Of a stretch of 64,000 bases of DNA, positions 46,273-56,870 are shown one piece after another. Numbering within the stretch: the first letter of the stretch is position 1; each line of letters starts with the position of its first letter. The stretch is from Candidatus Zixiibacteriota bacterium. Lineage in GTDB: Bacteria > Zixibacteria > MSB-5A5 > GN15 > FEB-12. The stretch covers positions 1-64,000 of the forward strand of contig JAJRSF010000011.1 in NCBI GenBank assembly GCA_024278935.1. Direction: 5' to 3'. The notes under the pieces were generated by a model that was not told the origin of the DNA, searched no databases, and saw only the letters and a list, made by a program, of their open reading frames with translations. The position numbers and the translations under genes were made by a program.

Positions 46273-47889
46273 TTAGTTCTCCGTCAATGTGCTTTTAGCA
46301 ACAACTTTGTCATAATCGTATGGACCATGATCAGTAATTGGAATTGTTTCAAAATTATGTTCCGGTGGAGGTGATGTAATTTGCCATTCATGTGTCAATG
46401 CTCCCCAAGGATTATTTCCGGCAGGTTTACCATTGTACAATGAACGAATCAGGTAATACGCCATCAAACAGAAACCTACTGCCATCACCCAGGAACCGTA
46501 AGTTGAAAATGCGTGGAATGGTCGGAACGCTTCATCATACAGATGATATCGTCTTGGCATCCCCTGCGCACCCATAATAAACTGGGTAAAGAATGTCATG
46601 TTGAAACCTACAAATATCAAGCCACAAGAAATTTTAGCTAACGTTTCGTTATACATCCGTCCCCACATTTTTGGCCACCAATGATGTAAGCCTCCTAAGA
46701 AAGCAATCACAGTTCCGCCAACCATTACATAATGGAAGTGAGCGACAATAAAGTATGTATCATGCAAATGTATATCAACCGACAAAGCTCCTAAGAAAAT
46801 ACCTGTGAGACCACCGATTGAGAAAAGGAATAAAAACGCCAAGGTATATAACATCGGAGTTGTAAATGCTATCGAGCCTTTATATAACGTAGCGACCCAG
46901 TTGAAAACTTTGATACCCGATGGTATCGCTACAAAGAATGTCAGAAACGAAAATATCATCGCAGCAAGTTCAGATTGACCCGAGGTAAACATATGATGAC
47001 CCCAGACAATAAAACTGGCAAAGGCAATACCGAGTGATGAATAAGCTATCGCTTTGTAACCAAAAATCTTTTTATGCGAATGAGCTGTTATCATTTCAGA
47101 AATAATTGCCATACCCGGAAGAATCATAATATACACAGCAGGATGCGAGTAGAACCAGAAGAAGTGCTGGTACAGCACCGGATCTCCTCCCATGGCAGGA
47201 TCAAAAATACCAATCCCAACAACACGTTCAATTATAAGTAACAGAAGGGTAATACCAAGCACCGGAGCTGCCAGTACCTGAATCAAAGCAGTCGCATACA
47301 TACCCCATACAAACAGAGGCATCTTAAACCAGGTCATACCCGGCGATCGAAGTTTATGTACCGTTACAATAAAGTTTAGTCCGGTACAAATCGACGAGAA
47401 GCCTAAGATAAAAGCCCCAAGCGTTATCGAAATAACAGAGGTCGACGTTGTCGTTGAATACGGTGTATAAAATGTCCAACCGGTATCTACACCACCTGCC
47501 ACCAATGAGAACACCGCAAACAAGGCACCAACCATATAGATATACCAACTAGCCAAGTTAAGCCGAGGGAATGCTACATCCTTTGCCCCAATCATTATGG
47601 GCAGGATAAAGTTTCCTAAGATTGCGGGAATCGCGGGGATAATAAAAAGGAAAATCATTATCGCCCCATGCAGTGTGAAGAACTGGTTATACATATCAGA
47701 GTCGATATAAAGTTTATCCGGCGTCAGAAGTTCTAAACGAAGCAGAACAGCAAACATTCCACCAACAAAGAAAAAGAACATAATTGAAAGGAGATACAAA
47801 ATCCCAATTCGTTTATGATCTACAGTTGTAAGCCAGGATTTGATTCCCTTTTTACAATTTAAGTAATGTGTCTCTGGCATTTTATTCAT
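46273..47889 (-). CDS. ctaD: Cytochrome c oxidase subunit I (A2-type)
   Basis: 538 residues, 12 helices. The heme a ligand region [12 protein letters not shown], the CuB/Tyr motif [15 protein letters not shown], the CuB histidines in [10 protein letters not shown] and [16 protein letters not shown], and the heme propionate region are all present. The YSHPAVY in place of GHPEVY marks the A2 subgroup, where Tyr-Ser replaces the D-channel glutamate, as in Rhodothermus and Thermus caa3. The start at 47889 overlaps subunit II by 8 bases; an ATG at 47880 is an alternative. Confidence 0.97.
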   Translation of the reverse strand: MNKMPETHYLNCKKGIKSWLTTVDHKRIGILYLLSIMFFFFVGGMFAVLLRLELLTPDKLYIDSDMYNQFFTLHGAIMIFLFIIPAIPAILGNFILPIMIGAKDVAFPRLNLASWYIYMVGALFAVFSLVAGGVDTGWTFYTPYSTTTSTSVISITLGAFILGFSSICTGLNFIVTVHKLRSPGMTWFKMPLFVWGMYATALIQVLAAPVLGITLLLLIIERVVGIGIFDPAMGGDPVLYQHFFWFYSHPAVYIMILPGMAIISEMITAHSHKKIFGYKAIAYSSLGIAFASFIVWGHHMFTSGQSELAAMIFSFLTFFVAIPSGIKVFNWVATLYKGSIAFTTPMLYTLAFLFLFSIGGLTGIFLGALSVDIHLHDTYFIVAHFHYVMVGGTVIAFLGGLHHWWPKMWGRMYNETLAKISCGLIFVGFNMTFFTQFIMGAQGMPRRYHLYDEAFRPFHAFSTYGSWVMAVGFCLMAYYLIRSLYNGKPAGNNPWGALTHEWQITSPPPEHNFETIPITDHGPYDYDKVVAKSTLTEN

Positions 47890-48889
47890 TTTTCAAACTT
47901 TCATCTTCTTGTAAGCTCTCATCTTTAATAAAGCTTTTATCTTCTTGCAGTGATTTTATATACGCAATTAAAGCATCAATCTGTTTGTCTTTTAAGATAC
48001 CTTGGAAAGTCGGCATCACAGGTTGATAGCCTGCGGTAATTTTTTTCATCGGATTTAATATTGATTCACGAATATAGTTTTCATCTACAATAATTGATGT
48101 ACCGTCGCTTAATTTTTCTTCTTTGCCAAACAAATTATTCCATGGAGGACCGGTTGAATTGGAACCGTCAATTTTGTGACAAGTGATACATGCTTTGGAA
48201 ACATACAGTTTGGCACCAAAATCTTCGAGTGTCATTCCTTCACCGGAGAAGGCTAAGTCTTCCGACCATTTTTCAAACTCTTCTTCTGTAACGACTCGAA
48301 CTTTGCCAATCATTTCAGAATGCCCTTTACCACAAAATTCAGCACAGTACAATGTATAATCGCCAACTTTTGTTGCTTCAAACCATGTGATAGAATATCT
48401 GTTTGGGAGGACATCCATCTTGACCCTGAATTCAGGTACAAAAAATGAATGGATAACATCTTTGGAGTCCATAAGAAGTTTGATAGGTTTGTTAACCGGC
48501 ACAACGATTTCATTGACCGAGTTGCCACCTTCAGGATAGTCAAACGACCAGAACCATTTTTGCCCGGTCACTTTAATTTCGTAAGCATCTTTTGGAATAA
48601 CAGAAATTTTCATATACGTTTTAAAACCCCAGACAAAAACAATCATGACCAAAATCAATGGAACAGCTGTCCAGAAAATTTCAAGTTTCAGATTATGATC
48701 CAGTCCATCAGTTTTATGTGCAACAGCATCAGCACGTCTGCGGTATTTAATAGAAAAATATGTCGTTAAGCCGATAACAATCGTAAAAATAATTATTGAC
48801 GCATACAGAATAAAATAAAAGAGTCCGTCTACTTCACTTGCGATAGTTGAATTGCCCGGTGGCATCCAAAATGTTCCCGTTGTATCCAT
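47882..48889 (-). CDS. ctaC: Cytochrome c oxidase subunit II fused to cytochrome c (caa3)
   Basis: 335 residues: two membrane helices, a cupredoxin domain with [11 protein letters not shown] and the CuA site HSFFVPEF ... [15 protein letters not shown], then a cytochrome c domain (about 220-315) with CITCHK and a Met ligand near QPVMPTFQG. The fusion makes it a caa3 oxidase. It ends in an acidic repeat-like tail ([22 protein letters not shown]). It takes electrons from ACIII directly or through a carrier. Confidence 0.97.
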   Translation of the reverse strand: MDTTGTFWMPPGNSTIASEVDGLFYFILYASIIIFTIVIGLTTYFSIKYRRRADAVAHKTDGLDHNLKLEIFWTAVPLILVMIVFVWGFKTYMKISVIPKDAYEIKVTGQKWFWSFDYPEGGNSVNEIVVPVNKPIKLLMDSKDVIHSFFVPEFRVKMDVLPNRYSITWFEATKVGDYTLYCAEFCGKGHSEMIGKVRVVTEEEFEKWSEDLAFSGEGMTLEDFGAKLYVSKACITCHKIDGSNSTGPPWNNLFGKEEKLSDGTSIIVDENYIRESILNPMKKITAGYQPVMPTFQGILKDKQIDALIAYIKSLQEDKSFIKDESLQEDESLKNE

Positions 48890-48912
48890 AAAATTTAATT
48901 TCCTCTATCTTT

Positions 48913-49764
48913 TTAATACGCGGCGGCAGAAATTGTTTTTTTCTTTTTTCGCCGTTCCCGATATAAAAGTAATCCTACCATACCTGCTACCAAAACCAAT
49001 GTTACTGCTCCGCCTAAACGCATAACGTTTCCGGCAAAAACAACATACCCTTTTGCATCAGGGTCATAATGATAACAGAACAAAATAATTCTATCTATAG
49101 TATTTCCGATCTTGCCTTCCGATGCTTCCAGTAGACCAAATCTTAAATCATTCACTTTATATTCAACACCATAAAGATAGCGACTGATTTTTCCATTTGG
49201 TGACAAAAGATAAATCACAGCAGGATGAGCATATTGTTTTATGTTGTCATCATACTTGTATTGAAAGCCAACAGCATCGGCAAGTTTTTTAACCTGAACC
49301 GAATCAGATGTTAAAAACGACCAGCCATCTTTGGCTGATGGAATATCTAATGCAGTCAGATAATTTGCTTTTTTAGATGCTGCCAGATTAAAATCTTCTC
49401 GGTGATTTATACTGACCGAAACCATTTTATAATCTTTTCCGGGCAACAGCTTTAGTTCTTTAACCGAATTTATAATTCCATTAAAGACCAAATTACAAAG
49501 CATTGGACATTCATAATACCCAAGCATTAACAAAACCGGCTGTTCTTCATCAAAATAAGAACCGATTGTCACTTGCTGTCCGAGATCATTGGTGAAAACT
49601 AAATCGAGAGGAATATGTTCGCCAAGATGCTCGATAACATCAACACCTTCAAGCTCAGGCACTTTATCTTCAATCACTTGTGCTGAGACTGGCAAAGCCA
49701 AGACTACAAGGGTCACATAGACCCAAATTGAACATGTTAAAAATAGACCGGACTTATTCTTCAT
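48913..49764 (-). CDS. SCO1/SenC family copper chaperone (intact)
   Basis: About 283 residues. Signal peptide (LALPVSAQ), thioredoxin-like domain with the copper motif YECPMLCNLV and the distal His in QYAHPAVIYLLSPNG, and a C-terminal membrane helix (LGGAVTLVLVAGMVGLLLYRERR). It delivers copper to or reduces the CuA site of subunit II, encoded next. The ATG at 49764 is chosen over the GTG three codons upstream; both are possible. Unlike the interrupted copy, it is anchored at its C-terminus. Confidence 0.9.
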   Translation of the reverse strand: MKNKSGLFLTCSIWVYVTLVVLALPVSAQVIEDKVPELEGVDVIEHLGEHIPLDLVFTNDLGQQVTIGSYFDEEQPVLLMLGYYECPMLCNLVFNGIINSVKELKLLPGKDYKMVSVSINHREDFNLAASKKANYLTALDIPSAKDGWSFLTSDSVQVKKLADAVGFQYKYDDNIKQYAHPAVIYLLSPNGKISRYLYGVEYKVNDLRFGLLEASEGKIGNTIDRIILFCYHYDPDAKGYVVFAGNVMRLGGAVTLVLVAGMVGLLLYRERRKKKKTISAAAY

Positions 49765-49795
49765 TCTTTTCACACTTACTTAAAAATTATAAAAG

Positions 49796-50098
49796 TTATT
49801 TACTGCTTGAATTTTCTTTTAGATATAGTTCCATCGCATCAGCGATAGGAATTGAATAAACTTGTTTTGTAGAGTCTACCAGTTGGTATGATGTCAGTAC
49901 TTTGTTTTCTCTAGCTTGAAGTTCGGCAAGTGAAATAGATTTCGGTTTGAGAACTTCGTCATACACCACAGCTTCTTTTTCAATCAAGAAATATTCATTG
50001 AGGAGTACCATAGATATAGCAAGAAATGCAATTATAGCAAATCCTACAATAGTTAATTGTTTGACATTTACATCTTTTTTTTCGTATCCGGCACTCAT
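49796..50098 (-). CDS. Small single-helix membrane protein of the ACIII-caa3 operon
   Basis: 100 residues: polar N-terminus, one membrane helix (LTIVGFAIIAFLAISMVLL), then a periplasmic segment ending YSIPIADAMELYLKENSSSK. I do not recognise a family, but small proteins of this type are often found between actF and the oxidase genes. The last residues (IPIADAMELYLKE) may bind one of the complexes. It starts 9 bases after actF. Confidence 0.75.
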   Translation of the reverse strand: MSAGYEKKDVNVKQLTIVGFAIIAFLAISMVLLNEYFLIEKEAVVYDEVLKPKSISLAELQARENKVLTSYQLVDSTKQVYSIPIADAMELYLKENSSSK

Positions 50099-50107
50099 AA
50101 TAATATC

Positions 50108-51319
50108 CTATGTATTTTGGAACTTCATAGATTCGTTAAGGGATGGGTCTTTCACCGGAATAATAGCATTGGCAGTAAGTTGTTTCCAGAAGAACCAGAA
50201 GAAAATCCCGCCGATACCAATTATCGGAGCTATATCATACATTGTAAAGTCAAAGACAACCCGCGAGCCATCTTCGTTTAAACCGGTCGGCATAATGATC
50301 CAGTAAAAATCGACAAAACGCATAGCGAAAATCCACAATGATATAAACACCATAAATTTCAAATTCCGTTTTGCTGCTCTGGTAATAAGAGCTAAAAATG
50401 GGAATACAAAATGTCCGTAGATAAGAACCATCGAGACAATCTCCCAACTGTTACCCCAACGATATAAGAACCAATAGTTTTCTTCAGGAAGGTTGGCATA
50501 CCAGATTAAGAAATATTGCGACCCAGCCATGTATGACCAGAAAATAATAAAGGCAAATATAAATTTACCAATATCCTGGTAATGTTCAACGGTGACAACA
50601 TCGCCTAAAACATTTTGCGACCTCAAATACATCAGAAAAACAAATAAGAATGTCAGCCCAGACAAAAAGATACCGGAGAAAAAGTATACTCCAAAAATTG
50701 TCGAGAACCAATGAGCATCCAAAGACATCATCCAGTCAAACGACGCAAAAGTTGTCGTTAAAGCAAAAAGGATAAGTCCCGGTGCTGCTAATTTTTTATA
50801 TGCTAATTTATAATCTGCTCCGGTAGAATCTTGCTCGACTGATTTTTTGCGAAGTAAGAATGAGAAAATAGTCCAGACAGCAAGATAGAAAAATGCCCTG
50901 ATAAAGAAAAACGTTTCGTTTAAGTAGCCCTGCTTCTCATGTATCAGTGCATCATAGCTCGGTGAATTAGGATCCATCACTTCGGCATGACTCCAGTGAT
51001 ACATTTCATGTAGCCCAAAAACAATCGGTATAAACAGCAAAACAAAAACAGGCATTGTTGCCGCCATATTTTCTGTTATACGTCTAATAACTGTCGACCA
51101 GGTAGCGTTGGTAATATGGTGAAGCATTGTAATAAACATTCCGCCTAGAGCTACTGAAAGCCAGAAAATATAAGCGGTAAGATAATTAGAATAAAAATGA
51201 GCGGAGTCCTGCATAAAGCCTAACACAGAGATAGCTAAAAAGACAACCCCTAGTATCAGTGCGACAGTTCCAATTTTACCTGAGTCAGTAATTTTATATG
51301 TATTGGTATCAAACTTCAT
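50108..51319 (-). CDS. actF: Alternative complex III quinol-oxidase membrane subunit ActF
   Basis: 403 residues, about ten membrane helices. It contains the ActF-like segments FLAISVLGFMQDSAHFYSNYL, HHITNATWSTVIRR, ASFDWMMSLDAHWFSTIFG and WSYMAGSQYFLIWYANLPEE. ActC and ActF are pseudo-twin membrane subunits of ACIII. It probably forms part of the proton-path half without a quinol site, as in published ACIII structures. Confidence 0.92.
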   Translation of the reverse strand: MKFDTNTYKITDSGKIGTVALILGVVFLAISVLGFMQDSAHFYSNYLTAYIFWLSVALGGMFITMLHHITNATWSTVIRRITENMAATMPVFVLLFIPIVFGLHEMYHWSHAEVMDPNSPSYDALIHEKQGYLNETFFFIRAFFYLAVWTIFSFLLRKKSVEQDSTGADYKLAYKKLAAPGLILFALTTTFASFDWMMSLDAHWFSTIFGVYFFSGIFLSGLTFLFVFLMYLRSQNVLGDVVTVEHYQDIGKFIFAFIIFWSYMAGSQYFLIWYANLPEENYWFLYRWGNSWEIVSMVLIYGHFVFPFLALITRAAKRNLKFMVFISLWIFAMRFVDFYWIIMPTGLNEDGSRVVFDFTMYDIAPIIGIGGIFFWFFWKQLTANAIIPVKDPSLNESMKFQNT

Positions 51320-51325
51320 AATCTT

Positions 51326-51937
51326 TTAGAGGCTCCCTCGTTCACTTTGTGGAACATCTTGTAATGTTGCATTTTGACTTCTTTGTAACGCTTTAAAATA
51401 AGCGATAATCGCCCAGCGGTCTTCTACCGGAATCTGATATTTATATGGTGGCATATTTCGAACACCGTTTGTAATAACATCAAAGATCCGTCCGGTTGGA
51501 TATACTTTTATAGAATCAGAATGGAATGATGGCGGAGGAACCATGCCACGCTCAACAACGATACCACGACCGTTACCAATTTGTCCATGACAAGGTGAGC
51601 AGTAAATACCATATCGTTCCTGACCACGCTTGAGTAGCTCCATATTAAAAGCTATCTGTTTTGGGAACCCATTTATAAAATCACCCTCAGAATCTTTACC
51701 AAAGTGAAATTGTGTATCATCTTTTAAGAGACCACGAGCAACAGTACCTTCGACGATAGGACGCATAGTGGCACCATCTTCAAAATAGTTAGACTCTGCC
51801 TGCGGACGGTATTTTTCCTGATTATCCATATTCGGATTTAAGTGAATAGGTTCTTTATTAGAAGGTCTGCCTTGATAGCATCCTGCGACTGTCAGTAGAA
51901 CCAACAGCAAGGCAAAAGTTGTGATATGTGAAGTCAT
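51326..51937 (-). CDS. actE: ACIII mono-heme cytochrome c subunit ActE (lipoprotein)
   Basis: About 203 residues with a lipobox (LLTVAGC) and a single heme motif YCSPCHG; a Met ligand is likely in VRNMPPYKYQIP. The ATG at 51937 (MTSHITTF) follows actD by 4 bases with AAAGGTG upstream; the track start 17 codons earlier lies inside actD. It is the probable electron exit point of ACIII toward caa3. Confidence 0.93.
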   Translation of the reverse strand: MTSHITTFALLLVLLTVAGCYQGRPSNKEPIHLNPNMDNQEKYRPQAESNYFEDGATMRPIVEGTVARGLLKDDTQFHFGKDSEGDFINGFPKQIAFNMELLKRGQERYGIYCSPCHGQIGNGRGIVVERGMVPPPSFHSDSIKVYPTGRIFDVITNGVRNMPPYKYQIPVEDRWAIIAYFKALQRSQNATLQDVPQSERGSL

Positions 51938-51941
51938 ATTT

Positions 51942-52487
51942 TTATTCACCTTTGATAACCTCCACATTTTTACCACCAATAGACTCAAGGAAACTTTTTA
52001 CTTTCGCTTCGTCATACATTGGGTCGTGAGACTCAACAGACACAAAGAAACTATCGTTGGTTACTTTCGCAAATGCATCCGAGTTAAAAATAGGATTAAA
52101 CAGTTGCGGTAATTTGTTTAAAGCAAGCATGCCAAAGAAAGCACCAAAAGCTGACAACAAAATCGTAATAGCAAAAATCACCGGAATAAAAGCCTGCCAA
52201 CTAAAATAAGGTTTACCGGAGATAACCATTGAATACCCATAGGTATTTGTCCAATAAGTCAACCCTACCATTCCCGACATACCAATCAAACCCATTGTTC
52301 CAATAATATAGCCCATCGGCGAACGTTTGAGTTTCATCGCTTTATCCATTCCATGAATCGGAAACGGTGAGTGACAATCATATTTTTTATACCCGGCTTC
52401 AGACATTTTTTCAGCAGCATGTAATAGCGAACCGGTAGAATCAAATTCAGCAATTATAACACCAGGAAGTTTTTTAAATAAACCCAT
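51942..52487 (-). CDS. actD: ACIII subunit ActD (DUF3341)
   Basis: 181 residues: an alpha/beta N-terminal part (PGVIIAEFDSTGSLLHAAEKMSEAGYKKYDCHSPFPIHGMDKAM), typical of DUF3341, and two membrane helices. It overlaps the actC stop by one base (TAATG). Confidence 0.93.
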   Translation of the reverse strand: MGLFKKLPGVIIAEFDSTGSLLHAAEKMSEAGYKKYDCHSPFPIHGMDKAMKLKRSPMGYIIGTMGLIGMSGMVGLTYWTNTYGYSMVISGKPYFSWQAFIPVIFAITILLSAFGAFFGMLALNKLPQLFNPIFNSDAFAKVTNDSFFVSVESHDPMYDEAKVKSFLESIGGKNVEVIKGE

Positions 52488-53872
52488 TAGTGAGAACCTC
52501 CATGATGTGGGTCCGCTTCAGGCAAGACAGATTTGACCTCTGCCATCGCCACCATAGGGAGGAAACGCAGGAACAAAAGGAAGAGCGTAAAGAAGAGACC
52601 AAACGAGCCAATAAATATTCCAATATCATAAATCGTCGGACTATAATAATCCCAAGCCGACGGTAGATAGTCACGAGACAAAGTCATAACGATTACAAAA
52701 CGTTCAAACCACATACCGATATTGACAACAATAGAAATAATAAACAGAAGAGGAATCGATGTTCTGAATTTTTTGAACCAGAACAACTGTGGAGAGATAA
52801 CATTGCAGGTAATCATAATCCAGTACGCCCAGGCATACGGACCAAAAGCACGGTTGATAAAAGCAAACCGTTCGTATTCATTTCCTGAATACCAAGCAAT
52901 AAAGAATTCCATCGCATAGGCATAGCCAACCATCGAACCGGTCAACAACATAACCCAACTCATACGTTCTAAAACTTTAGGGGTAAATATATGTTCTAAA
53001 TTATAAACTTTTCGAGCAATCAATGCGAGCGTCATCACCATCGCAAAGCCTGAGAAAATAGCACCGGCTACAAAGTATGGTGGGAAAATTGTCGTATGCC
53101 AACCCGGAACCAATGAGGTCGCAAAGTCAGTTGATACAATAGAGTGAACCGAAAGCACTAGCGGAGTTGAAATACCTGCCAGTACTAAGTAAGCTAATTC
53201 GTAATGTTGCCATTGACGGTTACCGCCACGCCACCCCAGAGAGAAAATACCATACATCATTTTACTTAATTTATCTTTTGCTCTGTCTCTTAGCGTTGCT
53301 AAATCAGGAATCAGACCAACATACCAAAACAGAAGCGAACAGGTAAAGTAAGTACCGACCGCAAAGGTATCCCAAAGAAGTGGCGACCTAAAGTTCGGCC
53401 ACATCTCCATCTGGTTCGGAAGTGGAAGCACCCAGTATAACAACCAGACACGACCAACGTGAATTGTCGGAAACAGCAAAGCACAGATAACCGCAAAAAT
53501 TGTCATCGCTTCGGCAAAACGGTTAATCGAAGTACGCCAGCGTTGACGCAACAAGAAAAGTACCGCCGAGATAAGAGTTCCGGCATGACCAATACCAACC
53601 CAAAACACAAAGTTGACAATCGCCCAACCCCAACCTACAGGATTGTTTAATCCCCAAATACCGGTACCTTCCCAAAAAAGATAGCCGACCATCGAGAAAA
53701 GCATCAAAGTAAGAGACAATGAAATGCCAAAGAGAACGTACCACATTCTTCCCGGCTTTGTTTCAACGACTCTACTTACATCTTCTGTGACAGACCCAAA
53801 AGTCGGATTGCCGTCAAAGAGCAGTTCATCTTGAACTTTTAAATCTGTTAAGTCTTTTGCGTTTGAACTCAC
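52487..53872 (-). CDS. actC: ACIII quinol-binding membrane subunit ActC (NrfD/PsrC-like)
   Basis: 461 residues and about ten membrane helices of the NrfD family. Visible segments are [87 protein letters not shown] and [13 protein letters not shown]. ActC binds the quinol and passes electrons to the FeS clusters of ActB. Confidence 0.95.
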   Translation of the reverse strand: MSSNAKDLTDLKVQDELLFDGNPTFGSVTEDVSRVVETKPGRMWYVLFGISLSLTLMLFSMVGYLFWEGTGIWGLNNPVGWGWAIVNFVFWVGIGHAGTLISAVLFLLRQRWRTSINRFAEAMTIFAVICALLFPTIHVGRVWLLYWVLPLPNQMEMWPNFRSPLLWDTFAVGTYFTCSLLFWYVGLIPDLATLRDRAKDKLSKMMYGIFSLGWRGGNRQWQHYELAYLVLAGISTPLVLSVHSIVSTDFATSLVPGWHTTIFPPYFVAGAIFSGFAMVMTLALIARKVYNLEHIFTPKVLERMSWVMLLTGSMVGYAYAMEFFIAWYSGNEYERFAFINRAFGPYAWAYWIMITCNVISPQLFWFKKFRTSIPLLFIISIVVNIGMWFERFVIVMTLSRDYLPSAWDYYSPTIYDIGIFIGSFGLFFTLFLLFLRFLPMVAMAEVKSVLPEADPHHGGSH

Positions 53873-53885
53873 TTAAATCTATTTC

Positions 53886-56870
53886 CTAATGTTTTGAATC
53901 TACAGGTTTAATTTTAGTCGTTGGCATATTCGGATTTATATTTCTAATCTTTGCCAAAAACGATGTCCGAGGACGAATATTTAATTCAGCCAACAAATCA
54001 TATGCGCGGTTGCGGTCTTTTACTTTTGTTACGTTTGACTCAGGATCATTTATATCACCAAAGGCAATCGCATTGGCAGGACATGCCTGCTGACAAGCAA
54101 CGACAACATCGCCGTCGACTATTAATCGATCTTCTTTTTTAGCTTCTATTCTTGCTTTACTGATTCGCTGTACACAGTATGTACATTTTTCCATCACACC
54201 ACGAGCACGTACCGTCACATCCGGGTTCATTGCCATCTTGACAATTTCCGGTGTTTCTTTGGTGAAATTGAAGAAATTAAATCGACGAACTTTATATGGA
54301 CAGTTGTTGGCACAATAACGAGTTCCGATACAACGGTTATACACCATTGAATTGAGACCATCATCGCTATGCACCGTGGCGGCAACAGGACAAACCTGTT
54401 CGCATGGCGCCATTTCACAATGCTGACATGCTATCGGCTGATGCACCATTTCTACCGAGGCTGAATCATCAACATCGCCGGAGAAATATCTGTCAATACG
54501 AATCCAGTGCATTTCACGACCGTTGCGTACTTCTTGTTTTCCAATTACAGGAATATTATTTTCAGACTGACAAGCAATCGTACAAGCAGAACAGCCGGTA
54601 CAAGTTGTCAAATCAATCGCCATTCCCCATTGGTTACCTTTATCATATTTAAACTCAGTCCACATTGACTCAAGCGGAGGATGATGCACGGCGTGCTTGG
54701 CAAATTCAGGATGATGTTCGTAATCTTCTTTGTTAGCTTCACGTACAATCGGACGGTTTTCCATCGACCAGTGATCCTGCACATTGGCAAGCTCAAAAGT
54801 GCGACCTGTTCCGACAATAGTAGCACCCGAAGCATAAGACATCGCCGAAGAAGTTCTGGCATGATAGACATCAAACCCAGCCTTATCAGCAATTCGACCA
54901 ATACCTTTGCGACCGTATCCTAATTCTAGAATCACAGTATCATCGGCAGTACCCGGGACAACCCACAACGGCATCTGTATCACAGCACCGTTAATATTTA
55001 TATCAATCATATCTTCAGATTTCAGACCTAAACCATCAGCAGTCTTTTTAGAAACTTGAGCAACATTATCCCACGCAATTCGTGTGACTGCTCCAGGAAG
55101 TTCCTGCATCCAACCGTTATTGGCAAAACGACCGTCAAATACAGATGGTGATGACGCGAAAACAACTTCGATTCCATCTTTATTGCCTTGGTCTAAGTAG
55201 CCAACGACTTCATAAATATATTCAGACTTATAATCAGGAGTAATTGTTTTAGACGAAGAGCTCGTAATAACGCCGTCATGTAAAACTTTTCTCCAAGATG
55301 AATCAAAGCCACCAGAAACTAAATCTTTCCAAGTTTCTTTTACAATAGTATGTCCATCTACAAATTCACCAGATACAACCAACGAAAGCACTTCAACTGC
55401 TGACTTGCCGTTAAACAGTGGAGCTATAAGTGGCTGAACCACCGACGCAGTCCCATCTACTGAACGAGCATCAGACCAGTTTTCTAAATAATGAGTTGTT
55501 GGAATATGCCATGAACAAGCTTTTGCAGTTTCATCATTGTATAGCCCAACATGAATCGAGTTTTCTACTTTTTTCAAAGCAGACTTGAATCTAAAATCAG
55601 ATGGTGCATTATAGACAGGATTAGCATTCAACATGAGAACCGTTGAAAAGAGCCCTGAGTTCATTCTATCAGCTAACGCTTTCAAAGAATCTACAGAAGA
55701 AACTTCAACATCGCGCAACTCGACATATTTAACAGATTTATTTAAATTTTCTAATTCATTATTAATAGCATAGACCAACGCATGCACACCATGAGGCATG
55801 CGACGACCGGCAACAACCAAAGACTTCCCTTTGGAAGCAATCAAATCTTGTACAAGTGGGTCAAGCCACGCATTGCATGATGCAGGCAAATCAACATTTG
55901 GAGTCTCTTGAGAACCTTTGACGCCAAGTTTTTTAGCCAAAGCGTTGACAAACCGAACAATCTCATGCTGTTTAATTACCAACCTATGATCAGCTACCCC
56001 ACCTGTTCCCGAAAATGCTGTTTCGACAACATATAAACGGTTCATTTTGCTTTGCTCATCTTCAATCGTACGACCGGCAGCAAAACCTGCATTGGCAGTG
56101 ATATCTTCAGATTCAGTCAGGGAGAAATCGGAGTCAAGCGACAAGATAACATCAGCTTGTGAGTAATCATATACAGGTTGTAAATCTTTACCTGCGGCAA
56201 ACTTTAGACCAAGATATATATTTTCATCTGAGACAGGCTCATAAGTTGCCCATGTTGCTTTTGGAAAGGTCTTTTCAAAATTTTTCTTTAATCGAGCAAG
56301 TGTTGGTGAAGCAAACGATTCCGACAGAACAGCTAAGCCTTCACCTTTTGTATCTTTATATGACGCAAATTTTTCTACCCAAAAAGCTGTGAAATCATCA
56401 AATGTCTTTTCTTTGCCTTTTTGTAGAACTTTTTGCGAACGGTCAGGATCGTACAATCCAAGCATCGAAGCCTGTATCATCGCATTCGATGAACCTAAAG
56501 TCGAAGGATGAAGCTTGTTCCCCTCAATTTTAGTCGGGCGACCTTCATGACTTTCTACTACTATTCCGTACGATGACGTACCGAATGGCATTGTAGTCGC
56601 ATACTGTTGAGCAATTCCGGGAATAACATCTTCAGGAGGTATCACATATGGGACAATTTTTTCTTTCGGACGACGACAGCCTGCTAACCCGGCGAGAGCA
56701 ATCGACGCTCCCATGATTCCCATAAAATTACGGCGAGACCAGTCGTTGTTCATTTCAGAAGCACCTTCAGGGAATTCCCGTCCGGCTTTTTCTTTATATT
56801 CTTTAGAGCCTTCAAGCTCTTCTAAAGAACGAAAATATTTTTTCTCTTGCACTTTGTTTTCTTTTTTCAT
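53886..56870 (-). CDS. actB: ACIII iron-sulfur/molybdopterin-like subunit ActB
   Basis: About 994 residues. A Tat-type motif SRRNFMG is followed by a membrane segment and LAGC near residue 65. A long molybdopterin-oxidoreductase-like domain (lacking an obvious cofactor ligand) follows, then a ferredoxin-like domain with four cluster motifs: CTGCSACTIAC, CQHCEMAPCEQVC, CIGTRYCANNC and CTYC...CQQAC. The internal position of the Tat motif is the 'TAT-variant' style of this family. The ATG at 56870 forms ATGA with the actA stop, which selects it over the track start six codons earlier. Confidence 0.96.
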   Translation of the reverse strand: MKKENKVQEKKYFRSLEELEGSKEYKEKAGREFPEGASEMNNDWSRRNFMGIMGASIALAGLAGCRRPKEKIVPYVIPPEDVIPGIAQQYATTMPFGTSSYGIVVESHEGRPTKIEGNKLHPSTLGSSNAMIQASMLGLYDPDRSQKVLQKGKEKTFDDFTAFWVEKFASYKDTKGEGLAVLSESFASPTLARLKKNFEKTFPKATWATYEPVSDENIYLGLKFAAGKDLQPVYDYSQADVILSLDSDFSLTESEDITANAGFAAGRTIEDEQSKMNRLYVVETAFSGTGGVADHRLVIKQHEIVRFVNALAKKLGVKGSQETPNVDLPASCNAWLDPLVQDLIASKGKSLVVAGRRMPHGVHALVYAINNELENLNKSVKYVELRDVEVSSVDSLKALADRMNSGLFSTVLMLNANPVYNAPSDFRFKSALKKVENSIHVGLYNDETAKACSWHIPTTHYLENWSDARSVDGTASVVQPLIAPLFNGKSAVEVLSLVVSGEFVDGHTIVKETWKDLVSGGFDSSWRKVLHDGVITSSSSKTITPDYKSEYIYEVVGYLDQGNKDGIEVVFASSPSVFDGRFANNGWMQELPGAVTRIAWDNVAQVSKKTADGLGLKSEDMIDININGAVIQMPLWVVPGTADDTVILELGYGRKGIGRIADKAGFDVYHARTSSAMSYASGATIVGTGRTFELANVQDHWSMENRPIVREANKEDYEHHPEFAKHAVHHPPLESMWTEFKYDKGNQWGMAIDLTTCTGCSACTIACQSENNIPVIGKQEVRNGREMHWIRIDRYFSGDVDDSASVEMVHQPIACQHCEMAPCEQVCPVAATVHSDDGLNSMVYNRCIGTRYCANNCPYKVRRFNFFNFTKETPEIVKMAMNPDVTVRARGVMEKCTYCVQRISKARIEAKKEDRLIVDGDVVVACQQACPANAIAFGDINDPESNVTKVKDRNRAYDLLAELNIRPRTSFLAKIRNINPNMPTTKIKPVDSKH

